Origin: Pilatotrama ljubarskyi
Taxonomy: Eukaryota > Basidiomycota > Agaricomycetes > Polyporales > Polyporaceae
Assembly: GCA_022385805.1 (NCBI GenBank)
Contig: MU277679.1
Location: 310,001-374,000, forward strand
Direction: 5' to 3'
DNA length: 64,000 nucleotides
Positions 1 to 12,300 of the stretch are shown here, piece after piece. The notes beneath the pieces are model-generated. The model had not been told where the DNA came from. It did not search any database and saw only the letters and a list, made by a program, of their open reading frames with translations. Position 1 is the first letter of the stretch. Each line of letters begins with the position of its first letter. The position numbers and the translations under genes are program-made.

Positions 1-592
1 TCTGGTGTCGAGTGGGCTCAAACTGCCAGAAGAGACGCGATTGGATGACGAGGGTGTCTATATTGTCGTTGGTGGTATCGATACGATGCGTACAGCCATT
101 CCATACTGGACTATGAGCTTGAGCCAGCGAAGGGCATAGACCTACAGATGTAGGCTAGTGGACGCGTCGACACGCATCTACTACAACCGCCATACGCAGA
201 GGCAGTACGTGTGAGGCAGTGTTTCAGCCTCCAAGCCTCCAACGAGATGGTAACTTGCATGCCATGCCAACGCAATAGTGGCACGGGCTGGAGGAACCGG
301 GATTACGACTGCATCCAGATGGTGGATGAGCATGACCACTGACATCCAACGCCATCACGCATCAGTCGGGAGCAGCGCCCTCCGCATTCCTGATCCGGAG
401 CCGACTCTGCAATATGGGATGCGTACACAGAATTGCGCGCGTCACCTATGCGCTCCCCCGAGTATAAAAGCATGAAGACTATGGGTTAGGAAAGCCAAGC
501 CCCAGCTTCATTACCTTGCTTTCGTCTTCACATTCCTTCTCAAGTCCGCTAGCCGGCTTTTCACATTCACGCTTTCATTTCACGTCCTGGCG
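1..592. other. Upstream intergenic region of GH18 gene
   Basis: No convincing coding sequence is seen here. The only clear element is the TATA-like box listed separately, about 125 bp before the GH18 start codon. A pyrimidine-rich leader lies between about 500 and 590, typical of fungal promoters. Confidence 0.5.
463..469 (+). promoter_or_regulatory. TATA box of GH18 gene
   Basis: TATAAAA lies about 123 bp upstream of the ATG at 593 and is followed by a pyrimidine-rich leader. The position is right for a core promoter of the downstream gene. This is inferred from sequence only. Confidence 0.5.
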
Positions 593-1782
593 ATGTTCTC
601 CTTCACCCGCATGATTTCTTCCGTCTCGGCCGCGCTGGCGCTGGCTTCCATGAGCAGCGTTCTCGCTGTTCCCGTCAACACGAACGTCTCGCCTCTGGTA
701 TCTCGTGCGACGGCACCGAGCCCGGCATTCGTCATCTATTCCGACAAGTTCGTGTCCGCGGATGTGCTTCCCCCCGCCGCGCAGCTCGCCGTGAGTGTTC
801 ATGGCAATTCTTACAGCCACGCCTCGCTAATGCCTCCTTGTTCTTTAGGGCTACAACGTCGTGGCGCTGTCGTTCCTCGCCCTGCAAGGGGCGCTCGACC
901 AAGCTGGCGCATTCGCCAACCTCCCCGCCGACACGCGCGCGGCCAAGAAGGCCGAGTACGCGCAGGCAGGGATCAACATCATCGTCTCCGCCTTCGGGGA
1001 GACTGACCAGCCGACGACGTCAGGCGCGGACCCGGTCGGCACGGCGAACACGATGGCGAAGTTCGTCCTCACGAACCAGCTGGACGGGATTGACGTCGAC
1101 TATGAGGATCTGACCGCGATGAACAAGGGCGACGGCGCGGCGGAGGCGTGGGTGACGACGTTCACCCAGACGCTCCGCCAGACGCTTCCGCAGGGCCAGT
1201 TCATCCTGACCCATGCACCGCTTGCACCGTGGTTGTCGCCGAACGCGCAGTTCGCCGCCGGGGCTTACCTGACGGTGAACAAAAACGTTGGCGCGCTCAT
1301 CGACTGGGTAAGGTCCTTGGAGTCCTGGCGTCAACTAGATATTGACCTTCTCCCTTGATCTATAGTACAACATCCAGTTCTACAACCGTGAGTAGGCTTG
1401 AGTCTATCGCAGAGGAGCTATACTGACATCAATGCAGAGAACCTCTACGCCGACTGCGAGGGACTGCTCAACACCGCGGGCGCACCCTTCCCGGGTTCGT
1501 CCCTGTTCGAGATCGCCGCCAACGGCGTCGACCTTAACAAGCTCGTGATTGGCAAGCCTGGCACGGCTGCCGATGCGACCAACGGGTTCATCGACCCCGC
1601 GACGCTCGGCACGTGCATCGACCAGGCGAAGGCGAAGGGCTGGAATGCCGGCGTGATGGCTTTCCAGGTATGCTTGCTCTCCTATCCGCGCGATGGCTGA
1701 GCTCACAGGTTACGCTCTTCCCTAGTTCCCCGACGCGGACGCGGCCTGGATTAAGGCCGCCAAGGGGACCTCCTTCGCATGA
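593..1782 (+). CDS. Secreted GH18 chitinase-like glycoside hydrolase
   Basis: Five exons (593-790, 849-1307, 1366-1387, 1438-1667, 1726-1782) join to about 321 aa. The N-terminus is a signal peptide: a hydrophobic Ala/Leu/Ser stretch ending near SVLAVPV. The motif DGIDVDYED near residue 150 carries the GH18 DxxDxDxE signature with the catalytic Glu, and YNIQFYNQ is the conserved product/substrate strand of the family; its Gln codon is split across the intron at 1388. GH18 enzymes hydrolyse beta-1,4-GlcNAc links in chitin, or act as endo-N-acetylglucosaminidases. The short single-domain form lacks a visible carbohydrate-binding module or GPI tail. An extracellular or cell-wall role is inferred. 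Whether it is chitinase or ENGase cannot be decided here. Confidence 0.88.
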
Positions 1783-2260
1783 GCTCGATGCCTGCCCTCC
1801 ACAACACCCATCACCACCCCGTCGACCAGTGAGATGACGAATACGAAGCCTTGACGGAAGAACGCCACCTCATCATGCGCGGGGGAACTTCGCCATGACT
1901 CACGATGTATCATAGTAATATGCAACGATTGTAATGTAATGAATATCTTCTTTGGGCTCAAACGGTTCGGTGTGCATGCGTTGAGTAGATATGTGCGGTG
2001 ATGCGAACCGTTCGCAGCGCCGTCTGCGGTCTACATCATGCAACTTGGGACAACAGTTTGAAATCGCACTGCGGAATGTAAGGTCGCGGTCACCCATCTA
2101 TATCACTGCGTCAAGCCACGATGATGACCGCGAAACGGACCATGCTACCGCTCGCAGATCGTACCTTGAGATGGAAGGCAGGGACTCCGACCCCAACAAG
2201 AGCTCTTCGCATCGTTACAACAAGGCATATTTGTACACTTATGCGAGACAAGCGACTACG
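1783..2260. other. Convergent 3' intergenic region
   Basis: This lies between the stop codons of the GH18 gene (+) and the ADC-like gene (-), so it should hold both 3' UTRs. The AT-rich block around 1905-1955 could serve polyadenylation. No gene is recognised. Confidence 0.4.
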
Positions 2261-3305
2261 CTATAATGCGGCCAGCGGCACAGCCTGGGGCAAAGTCATG
2301 GACAATTCCGTCCAGTGGACACCGATGCTGTATGGATGCACATCAGGAAAGCCGACGCCATCCGCCACTCGCCTCCTCGCTGCCTTCTTGTCGGCAGGTA
2401 GGTCAGAGTTGGGTGCCTGTTCGACAGGGGGTAGCAGCCCCTCATGCCGAAAAGGTTTCGCGCGTCCTCGAGATTCGCTGCGGTCGAGGAGATGCCACTT
2501 CGTAGTCCCGACAAGGCCATCGAGGGGGAACTCTGGAGAGGCTTCTAGGGGCGGCTGACATAGCTTGACCTGTGGATAGTGTGCTAGGCTTGTCGGGATG
2601 GCAAGTAGCCAGGAGATGTGCTTCACCAGTGCCGCAAAGCACGGGGTAGAGGCATACTCTATCGGCGAGAAGGAGGTGGCTGGATATACGCGCACTTCCG
2701 TTGAATCCGGGTCCTCCAGGGAGGGAGTGAAAGCAAACTCGGCCAGCTCTCGAGGGATACCCCAGTTGTGGCGGCCTGCGGTACAATTGAGCTATATGCT
2801 TGCAGGTCATACGATGCACTTCCTACCATTGACGACTGCTTTGAGGCTGGAGGCATACGCTCGAGTGATACGATGCGATTGCCTGTCATACGGGTTGGCG
2901 AATTCTCCGGGCGCGATGGCCAACTCGTCAAAAGGGCCTGCGCAGGCGTTTCTATCTTCAGCATAGTGCGTGGACGCAGCATAGTCGTCCAAGAATGACT
3001 TACCGATCGGGCTCTCTGTGTACCTTATGAGCGTGATGAACCCCCTACCGCCACAAAAGGCGTCCTGCGCCGTGCTGACTTTGTACAGGTGTTTTTCCTG
3101 ACTTGGGAAGTAGCCTATGGGAAGCGTCTCCCCAGGCTCTGGCCTATGGCCGAACGAGGTTATAAACCACCAGGCCTGGCGGCAACCATGCCCAATGAGC
3201 GCTGCCATTCACTACCACTCGACGGCTCTCACTCACTTCCGCCTTGACGGTCCGCGGTGCAGGAACAAGCTCGATTGTGGCAGACGTCGTACCTAGTGCA
3301 CTCAT
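2261..3305 (-). CDS. Acetoacetate decarboxylase-like fold protein
   Basis: Four exons on the minus strand (3305-3237, 3175-3004, 2937-2827, 2775-2261) join without a frame break into about 288 aa. The call rests on a run of features I associate with the fungal acetoacetate-decarboxylase-like beta-barrel family. These are YTESPIGPFDEL near residue 75, then a proline-glycine strand (APGEF), RITRAYASS, and VNGRHNWGIPRELAEF, in which the NWGIP block is very characteristic. Two of these motifs are only visible after splicing, because introns split the codons for the Gly of PIG and of VNG. Members are soluble and mostly uncharacterised, and a decarboxylase activity is not shown. I cannot identify a Schiff-base lysine with confidence. 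It is divergent from eL43 and convergent with GH18. Confidence 0.72.
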
Positions 3306-3870
3306 GTCTCGGATAGGGTGCTGTGGTGGCAAGAAGGATGTTCGATTCTGTACGGCAGTGCAGCCGGGCCTAACCTAACTACCTCTATGAAACCTCCGAG
3401 TTAGCCGCAGGTGCCCGCGTGCACTGCGGCCGGCGAGAAGATCCCTTATGACGCTGTGCAAGTGTTCCGAGCGCTCCAGAAGCTAAGCTACAGCTATAAG
3501 CCAGAGAGCTGCCTTGCAGCCGACTCTTGCATGCATGTAGACATGATGGATGAGACATCAGGCGGTCGAGACCAATGCAAAGTCTTCAAGCTGGAGCAAG
3601 CTGTCAAGGAGAGTAGAGAATGTGTCGTAAAGGACACCGCGGTCGGCCCATGTGTTGCACCAGAGCCGCATAAGACGAGTCGGATCGCTAGAAACATTGC
3701 AAAGACGCCCGTAAGTGCACGCAAGCGCTGGACGGAAATGGTAACTTATGTAAGCAGATGGTGGCTTGTGGTACTGTATAGCTGAAGCGCAGATTTCCAC
3801 GCTCACAGTCCGTATACCTGAAGCAAGCACGCCGCCGTACCTCAACGCCCCCGACACTAAATATCTCAAG
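3306..3870. promoter_or_regulatory. Divergent promoter between ADC-like gene and eL43
   Basis: 565 bp separate two divergent start codons. The sequence CCTAACCTAAC at 3369-3379 resembles the telobox/Tbf1-type motif that controls ribosomal protein genes in many fungi. A related CCTAACCC (reverse strand) lies upstream of eL30. Short open frames inside this block look non-coding. Confidence 0.4.
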
Positions 3871-4471
3871 ATGGTGCGTAACCATGCATCTCGGAATGCT
3901 GCTGCATGACTGACCGACGGCTGTGACTGTGTCTATAGACGAAGCGTACCCGCAAGGTTGGCGTTACCGGCAAGTACGGTACTGTGAGTTGATCTGTTCT
4001 TGAGCGTTGGAGCGTTTTGGGATGGGTGGGACTGCACATGGGTCGGTGCTGACTTTGGTGGGTCGTAGCGTTACGGTGCCTCCCTGCGTAAGCAGGTCAA
4101 AAAGGTGTGTAATGTCTGCAGCTCCGTGTACAGTGTTTGCTGAAGATTTGGCCTATGTAGATGGAGATCACCCAGCACGCACGGTACACCTGCACGTTCT
4201 GCGGCAAGGTCGGTTCCTATAACTGTGAGACTGTTAACAAGTCGGTTTCTTACTGCAAGAGACGTATTGCAGGACTCCGTAAAGCGCCAGGCTGTGGGTA
4301 TCTGGAAGTGCAACTCGTGCAAGAAGGTCATCGCTGGTGGTGCGTGGACCGTTTCGACAACGGCGGCGGCGACTGTTCGCAGGTATGTCTTACCTCTAAT
4401 CCCCCGGAATCGCCAGTCTGATCCTTTGTACCAGCACTGTTCGTCGTCTCCGGGAGATCACGGAGGCGTAG
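3871..4471 (+). CDS. RPL43: 60S ribosomal protein eL43 (L37A)
   Basis: Six exons (3871-3873, 3939-3983, 4069-4104, 4161-4208, 4273-4382, 4435-4471) give exactly 92 aa, the normal eL43 length. Diagnostic stretches are [18 protein letters not shown], the zinc ribbon CTFCGK...CNSCKK, and the end [11 protein letters not shown]. eL43 is a zinc-ribbon protein of the large ribosomal subunit near the E site. The first coding exon is the ATG alone, followed directly by an intron, and five introns interrupt a 279-nt CDS. The intron starting at 4209 uses GTCGGT as donor, which is non-consensus. Confidence 0.95.
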
Positions 4472-4735
4472 TCTTGTCGGGTCGCGTTTCATGTTCTGCT
4501 TTCCTCTGTCCATCCACGCATATATATGTCCACGCTATGAGCACCACCAATACAGCCTCATGCCGCCATTGTATTCTACTACGACAATGTCTTCGACTGC
4601 CGCGGACTGGAAACTCGATAACCCAGCGTGATCATAAAACGGCATTTCTTCCATTGCGACTGGTCCGAGATTACATGGCGGGTGATAGATAGAAAGTCTA
4701 CAAGTCCGCGGAAACTGGATCGTGGAAAGCAGTAT

Positions 4736-6461
4736 TTACTCGTGGACGACCTCTAGATCAGCGTCGTCGCTGTGGGGTTCACGGCCCTCTTCACCGTCGT
4801 CCACGTCTTCGTCTTCGTCCTCATCCTCCTGTTCCTCATCCTCGTCCTCATCGCTCTCCTCACTCTCGCTCTCGTGGAACGTGAGAGAGATGAACTCATC
4901 CCCGAGCTGCCCATCCTCAGCCGTCATCTGACGAGAGCTAGACGTACCATCAGCACCATCAGCGGATTCAGAGACAGCCGAAGCCGAGGCAGCCACGGAG
5001 CTTTGCGCAGGTGAGGACGTTCCGGCAGAGGTGGCGGCGGCCTGATCAGCGGCAGAGGGAGGGACTTTGCGAGTGCGATTCGCACGGATCACGTGCGGGA
5101 GCTTGCAACCCTTGGTCCTGCACTCGCCCTTCTCCGCGAAGTCGGGGCACTCGCGGACGTGCTGCTTGTCGCAGTCGAGACCCTTCTCGCAGTAGCCGAG
5201 CACGGCGAAATCGCGGCAGATGCCCTCGCGCGGGCCGACGCGGACGTGCGGGAAAGGGCAGTTGGGGCGCGTGCAGCGACCATTGTTGGCGAAGTGCACG
5301 CAAAGGGGAGTCCGCTCGGGCGTTGGGTCGTGCGAGAGCGGACACGTTTCGGCAGAGTGCGGGCAGTTGCCTTGGAGGAATGCCCAGCAGATGGCGACCT
5401 TGTTAGGATCGTGCTGGTACATGCAAGTGAGACCGCGGTTGCAGACACCTGGTTCAGTTAGAGACGCGCGGTGTTGGACGAACTTGTACATGAGACATAT
5501 GAAGAGACGAGCGGTGATGACGTACCAGTAGATGTGAAGCGTGGACAGGGCTTGTCAGAGTATTTAGCTTTCTTCGCTGCTAGACGGCGGGACCTGGAGA
5601 CAAGGGTGAATCCTGAATTATGACCAGCACAGAACGATGGGACAGACTGGTACGGTCGCCGATTGTTGTTTAGCGTCATGTTGCGATTCATGGGACGCCC
5701 TCTTCCGGAGGTCTTCGGCTTGTACGTTCGGTTGACATTGACAAGAGTCCCTGCTTGGTTTCTAACAAATGTCGAACGTGGGGCTGGCGGTCGTGAGACA
5801 GGTCTCGCAGCGGTAGTGGAGGGCGGTTTGGAGGGGGGCTTCGGCACTGTGGGCCAGCTTAGTGATCCGCACGCACCTGGCCGTATACGATGACAAGCCG
5901 ATGAGGTCCACTTGTCCGACGCGGGCCCAACGACGGAGTGCAGGCCTGCGATCCTGCTACCGACATCACGATAATGCTCGCTGACCGGACGACGCTGGAG
6001 ACCAGGCTGACTCCGCCAGGATTGGGTGCGACTACAAGAGCGACTACAAACAGCATGGCCATCGTACATGGGTCGGATGAGACGAGGGTACTTACAATCC
6101 TTGCGAACTAACGAGCGCCCCGACGACTCGAAGGCGACGCCGCCAATGACGACATCGCGCTTCTCTTGAGGCAGACTTGCTGGAGGTCGAGGAGCCGGAC
6201 GAGCTTGAGCGGCCACAGGCAAAACAGGCCGGGTAGACTTGGCGGGAGGCTTGTAGTTCGGGTTGACATAGACGTTGCTTCGGGGTCGTGCGACGGTTGT
6301 GGCGAGGGCAGGACGCGCTGTGGTGTCTCCGGTTTTGTGTCGATTTATTGCACCTACAAAGCAATCAGATGATGCCTCCACAGATACGATGCTAGCGGCT
6401 CACCTTTGAGACGTTCGATTTCGAGCTTGAGAGCGGCCGCAGAGGTCGAGGGTGAGTCCAT
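4736..6461 (-). CDS. Five-CCCH zinc-finger protein, ZC3H3/Smicl type
   Basis: The minus-strand gene starts at 6461 (MDSPSTSAAALKLEIERLKG) and stops at 4736. The C-terminal half has five consecutive CCCH fingers, the first assembled across an intron whose donor is near 5540: CPRFTSTGVC..C..H, CWAFLQGNC..C..H, CVHFANNGRC..C..H, CRDFAVLGYC..C..H and CPDFAEKGEC..C..H. A very acidic Glu/Asp/Ser tail follows. Five fingers with this spacing are the hallmark of the ZC3H3 family, which works in mRNA 3'-end processing and export (in fission yeast, Red5-like RNA surveillance). The N-terminal half is basic, proline-rich and low complexity. The exon structure between about 5,850 and 6,110 is uncertain because several acceptors fit. 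It shares a short promoter with CCZ1. Confidence 0.82.
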
Positions 6462-6633
6462 GGCGGTGGTTGGAGGGAGAGATGAGTGAGCAAGTGTAAA
6501 CGAGCGAACGGCGTGCTCTCCTGCTCGCCCGATTTGGAGAAACAGCCACACCAGCACGTAACTCCATCGACTTGTTCGCCTCAGAGCACCTCCACGGTCT
6601 CCGTTGAGCATCAAACTCGGTTTGCTGCCTTCC

Positions 6634-9082
6634 ATGAGCAGAATACCGCCTGCGTTGCTCTACCTGACAATATACAACCCGACACTCAAGCCTGTTCAGC
6701 TCGACCCCTACGACGAGGATGCGGAGGAGCTCGCGCATATCCTATTCTATACCGCGCGAGAACATGCGGTCTCCCGGGATAGGATCCTGAGGCAGGTTGG
6801 CCTTGCGAAGGCCTTGGTGAACTTTTCAGAGTGAGTGTACGTACAGGGGTGGGTCGGAGGGAGGCGGCGTGGTGCTGATTGTGGCTGCCCCGCTGTAGGA
6901 TGTTCAATGCGGCGGCGCCTTGCGAGAACGTACACTCGCAGGCGAGGCGGATGATTATGTTGTCTCCAGAGCCGAACTTTTGGATACATGCCGTGAGTCG
7001 TCTTGGTCTAGCCCAAGTCGCGCTGCCTTCGGGGATCCGACTGTCCCAGAATGCATCGGTGCTGACCTATGGATCAGTGCTATGAGGTCGCGAAGACACC
7101 CAGACCTCCGCCTTCCGCAAGCAAGTCCAAGGATAGTGCGAAGAGTAAATCCAAAGGCAAAGAGAAGGAGAAGGATCAAACGTCCCGTCCACGAGTCGTA
7201 TACGACTATCATGACGGTTCTGTGCATGACGAAGCCCTGCGAACGCATTTCCGGCGCGGATACGAAGAGTTCAAGGTGAGGAGTATGCATGAGAATGCCT
7301 TGTGCTGCAGCTCACTCCTCACTTCGCAGCTCGTCCACGGCTCGTTCACCTCTGTCTTGTCGACTCACGGGCAACAAGCCTTGGAATTACAGCTGGAGCG
7401 TTTCTTCACAGTATGGGCATGGAAATGGGATATTGAGGACGAAGACTTCGGTACCCATCTCGGTGTGTACATGCACTCCCTGGTCACATCCGTGGGCTCA
7501 TGAAACCTAGGGGTACCGCTGCACCCATTGCATGACAAACTGACGCCCCTCCTGGATTCCTTCACATCGAAGCTGCCGCAAGAACTGGTGATCTTTGCTC
7601 TCATACCGCCCTACGTGATACCTCCCCGCACTCCTCGATACCCAGCAGCCCTTGTACGCCACGTCCTATCCCGCATACCTCCGCCGCAACCCCCAGTCTC
7701 GCCGAGGGACTCTGCTCGCCCTTCGGCACCGTCATCTGCTCCTATGGCGTCTAATAACGCAAGCAATCCTACCCCTCCAGGCGGTGTCAAGCAGGACAGC
7801 GGCGGAGGTAACTCAACCTTGGTGGCGAATCTCCTGTCAGTGCCGACTGTGCCGTCCATGAACTTGGGCTTGGACATGAAGAGCTTGAAGTGGAACTGGC
7901 CGGGATACTTGACTTTTGGGAAGTCTGCCCCGAGTTCGCAGGCTTCTTCCGTACCTCAAACCCCACCTGCGGCCGCGGTAGTCACTGCGGAATCAGCGCG
8001 AACTCAGAGCAGTGTCACCGGAGTTGCGGCCGAGGACGGACTCAAACAAGACAGTGGGCATAGTGGGCGTAAGGAGACGCTGGATGTCGACCGGGCGTCA
8101 CTGCTGGAGGCGATTTCGACCGAGAGTATCGGTTCACATACGCGACCCGCATCTCCTGCTCCCTCTGCCCTATCTAAGAGCTCCCACCTAGGAGAGGCTA
8201 TCACTCAAGGGGCTGCGGACGACTCCTCACCCGTCGCCTCTGGTATTTCTCCAGTACAAGGAAATGGAGAGACGGCAGGAGGTGTCGAGGCTGCTGCAGG
8301 GTCCTCGCCAACGCCTCCTCCCGTCACAACTGCTGAAGCAATACCCCGAGCAGCCCCCCAGTTTTTGCGGTCGCCGATACACATTGCCCATCCGGAAGAT
8401 CCCCTAGCGACTGAGAGGAAGCGTCTTTTGCATCTGACGGTGAGCTATGTAACTCACACTCAACGTGGACAGAGGACTGAACATCGAGTAGCACGACCAG
8501 TGTACGGTCGCCTTCGTTCTAGACATAGATCACATGCTGGAGCTGGAGCGACTGTCAGGCGACACTGTCGAGCTGATTGAGAGCATGCTCCAGATCGTCC
8601 GCGAAGAGATGTCACAGTGCGTCATGAGAGTAGCATAGGGCGTTCTACCGGCACTGACCATTCGCCAGGAACGAAGAACAGCAGATTCCCTCGGCAACGA
8701 AGATCCTACAACCCAAGGACAAGTACATCGTTGTTACTGACGAGTATACTACTACTCCTCCGGCTGGCTTCACATCCCGGTCAGAACATCTCTACAACGG
8801 ACAGCAACTACTACGAAGGTGCGCGTTGACGTTCCACGTATCAAAGTTCGAGCAGAATTTATACCGTCTTCATGCAGTGATCATGACGTTCTTGAAGTCT
8901 TCTCGCGTGGCCAAAACCCGCAACACTGGCACATAGGGAAGCGCGGCCTGGGAACGGCCGCAGATGGGCGCGTGGTGGACGGCGAAGCATATATGGAGGT
9001 CTCTCGGAAAGAGACTACACTGACGGACGTGGACAACGAGCTTGCCGGTGTGGTGAGGAGGTTCATAGAACGTTTACAGTAA
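6634..9082 (+). CDS. CCZ1: Vacuolar fusion protein CCZ1 (Rab7 GEF subunit)
   Basis: Eight exons (6634-6830, 6899-6992, 7078-7275, 7330-7462, 7511-8439, 8492-8616, 8669-8818, 8878-9082) total 2031 nt, giving 676 aa in an unbroken frame. The first longin domain of the INTU/CCZ1/HPS4 family begins at once with MSRIPPALLYLTIYNPTLKP and runs through the FERFFTVWAWKWD-like region. A basic Lys/Ser insert and a long Ser/Pro/Ala-rich linker (residues about 215-500) separate it from a C-terminal longin region with FVLDIDHMLELERL and DKYIVVTDEYTTTPP. Ccz1 pairs with Mon1 as guanine-nucleotide exchange factor for Ypt7/Rab7 at late endosomes and vacuoles. I chose ATG 6634 rather than the in-frame ATG at 6604 because homologues begin with MSRIPP. 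Confidence 0.88.
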
Positions 9083-9321
9083 TCTGGACTGCTTTCGTGC
9101 TGGTAGAATATACTCCAGGTATGCCAGGCGATTTGCGTGCTCCTCAATGTCTTTTGTCTCAGCAGCGGTCGCCAGTGTGTCCAGGTCTTTTTGTCATGAG
9201 CAGCCCGCTTATAGGCGAAGAGAGCTACGGGCGCCAATACGGCGCTTCAGGATAGTACGCGGCGGTGGAGAGGCCGCGCAGATTCGTTTTCGTACTTTGC
9301 CTCTGCACGACCACTAATGCT

Positions 9322-12300
9322 ATGCTGACGCCGCCATCGCCATCGAGCTCTCCTTCACTCAGCCCCCAGGACCCGACGAACAGTCGCAAGAGACAACGCT
9401 CCTTATCCATGCAATCAGTGGCCTCCTCGTCTTCTCCCAAACGCTCCGCTTCACAAGACCCGCTGTTCCTGCAGTCCAATGACATCCCCGCCCTCTCGCC
9501 TCCGGGCAACGATAGCGACATCGACACGTACATGGCCGAGCAGGGAGAAGATCATGGCAAGGCCGTAGCCTCTAGTGCGCAAGCAAGCTGGACACCTGCG
9601 CAGAAGCTGCAGTTCGTGGAAGACGCGCTGAAGAAGCCGATGCAGGTGGGCGAGACTTGGTACATCGTCTCCCGACGATGGTACCTACGATGGAAGAAGG
9701 CGATGACGGGCGAGGAGGACAAGGAGGGCCGCGTGGAGGAGGAAGACGTGGGCCCGGTGGACAACACGCCTCTTTGCGATCAGAGAGGACGGGTCACATC
9801 CGACTTGATCGAGCATGTCGATTGCGAATTCGTGCCGGAGGAGGTCTGGACGAAGCTAAAGGAGTGGTACGTGCTACATCTGTCTATCTCCCCTGGGCAC
9901 GTCCTACGCCGTGGCAAGTACGACACAGTCTCGCACTCGCCACACGGCTACTGCTGCATCAGTGGGCTTATTTGAGGGCCCCAGATGCCTTGCTGGAAGC
10001 CTGGAAACCCGCCACGGTGCACTAATCCACTGAACGTGGCTTAACGCACGCTATGAATGGGTGGCCACAGCGTCGCAGTGCTGCGACTTGTCTACCTTGC
10101 AGGTCTCATCTTAGCGGTCATGGCTCGGACGTGCCCCATCTTGTGGCTCTCCATTGACTTTATCATTCCTTTACGCGGCAGGTATGGCGAGCCCAAGTAT
10201 CCACTCCCTCGGAAAGTCATTGCGCGCGGGATCGTGCAAGAGCCGGTCCTCGAACTCCGCCCACCTTCCTTCAAAGTGCATCTATTAGCACCTGCTAGCA
10301 TCCCTGGTCAGAACATGCCTGTGAAGGAGGTCACGGTTTCATCCACAGACAAAATCCGCGACGTACGCCGCGCGTTCGCTGCTGCACTCTCACCTCAGAA
10401 GGCCGCCTCAGTACAGTATCGTGTATGGAAGATAGCTTCCGACGCATCTACAGACCAGTTACTCTTCTCCGCGGATACCCTGCGCGGTTGTGGCGCCTCC
10501 CTCCTCGCAGACGACGACGGCACCGTTGGTGACGAACTCGTCGACTCTAGCGAAGTCTTCGTAGTCGAGTTCATCAACCGGGACAAATGGATAGTCGATC
10601 CGGCCGAGGTCACGCCGCTCTCTGACGGCGTTCCTGTACCCTCTGGCCCGCCTCCACCACCACCAACACAACCAGGTCCTCTATTTAGCTCTGGTTCTGA
10701 TTTTTTCTCCAAGCTGCAGACGAAGACTGCACCGGTCGTAGAGACGGCTACCTCATCGGCATTCAAGCCAGGTCCTATTACGGCCGTTAGCAAAGCCGGC
10801 TCATCAGCTGCAAAGGTACAACGCGAGCCTGGTACCCTCGGCCTTGGAAACATGTAGGTTACCCAAGTCTAAGTGGTATCTACGGTATGCTGACGGTGCA
10901 CAAGGGGCAACACGTGCTTCATGAACTCTGCCATCCAGTGTCTGGCGCATGCACGGGAGCTCATGGACTACTTCCTGTCTGGGGTCTATCAGGAGGAGCT
11001 CAACCCGGACAACCCGCTTGGGATGCACGGCGCGGTCGCGCAAGCCTTCGGCGCGCTTGTGTCGCGCATCTGGGACCCTGAATCTTCGATGTCCTCGTAC
11101 ACGCCGCGTGAATTCAAGCAGACTCTCCAGCGCTTCGCGCCGCAGTTCAGTGGGTACCAGCAGCATGACTCGCAGGAGTTTGTGGCGTTCCTGCTGGATG
11201 GCCTCCATGAGGACTTGAACCGTGTGCTGAAGAAGCCCTATGTGGAGAAGCCTGACTGGGAGGGCGGCGGAGATAAGGAGCTCGTTGAGCTTGCGAACAC
11301 TTCTTGGGAAGGCTATATGAAGCGGAACGATAGCGTTGTCGTCGATCTGTTCCAGGGACAGTACCAGAGCACCCTGGTGTGCCCAGAATGCTCAAAGGTA
11401 TTCCTTCGCGTTGTTATTTATCCTGGCCGTGCTAACCCGCCCATAGGTCTCCATAACCTTCGATCCGTTCATGTACCTCACACTGCCGCTACCCGTACAG
11501 AAGAAGTGGCATCATGACGTCCTCTACATCCCTTGGGATCTGGAGAAGCCTCATCTGAGGGTATGCAGATCAACTGCGAATGTATCATGAGATATTGACC
11601 GGCCTGACCAGGTACCAGTAGAGCTGAACCGGAATTCGACCTTCAAGGATGTCCGACAGCTCTTGGGTCGTTGGATGGGTACGAACCCTGACAACGTATG
11701 TATAGTTCAGGACTTTATGGCCCGTGAACTCATCCTGACTTTGGTTTTCAGCTACTTACCCTGGAGGTCTTCAGCCATCAGTTCTACAAGAATCTCGACG
11801 ATAACGTCGTCTGTGAAGACATGTCAGAGAGCGATGTCATTGTCTGCTTTGAGCTCCCCTGCAACTCGCAGCAGAGCAGAACGTACAAACCTCAGCCCGA
11901 CGATCCTTTCATCGTCCCAGTCTTCCCGTGCGAGGGTGCGACCTCGCGATCCTCCAGGCCAGGGCCGACGCCATTCGGGTATCCCTTCTTCACTGTGATT
12001 GATCAGGAGCAGGCGAAGGATCCTGAAGCAATCTATGATGCAATTGTAGCACGTCTACAGCGCTGGACTGTACATGCCCGCGATCTCTTCACTTGGGAGG
12101 CCGGTCCAGCGGACGACATGGAGCCAGTCCACATCCCTATCGCCGGTCCTCCGATGGTCGATTCCGTCACCGAGATCAAAGAGAACGGCGAGGTTGTCAC
12201 CGTCGAGGAAGCCATTCCCGAGGAGGGCGACATCGTGGACGAGAAGGCGACTGTCGTCCGCGAGGCAGACGAAGACGACGACATGGGCCTGAGCAGCGGC

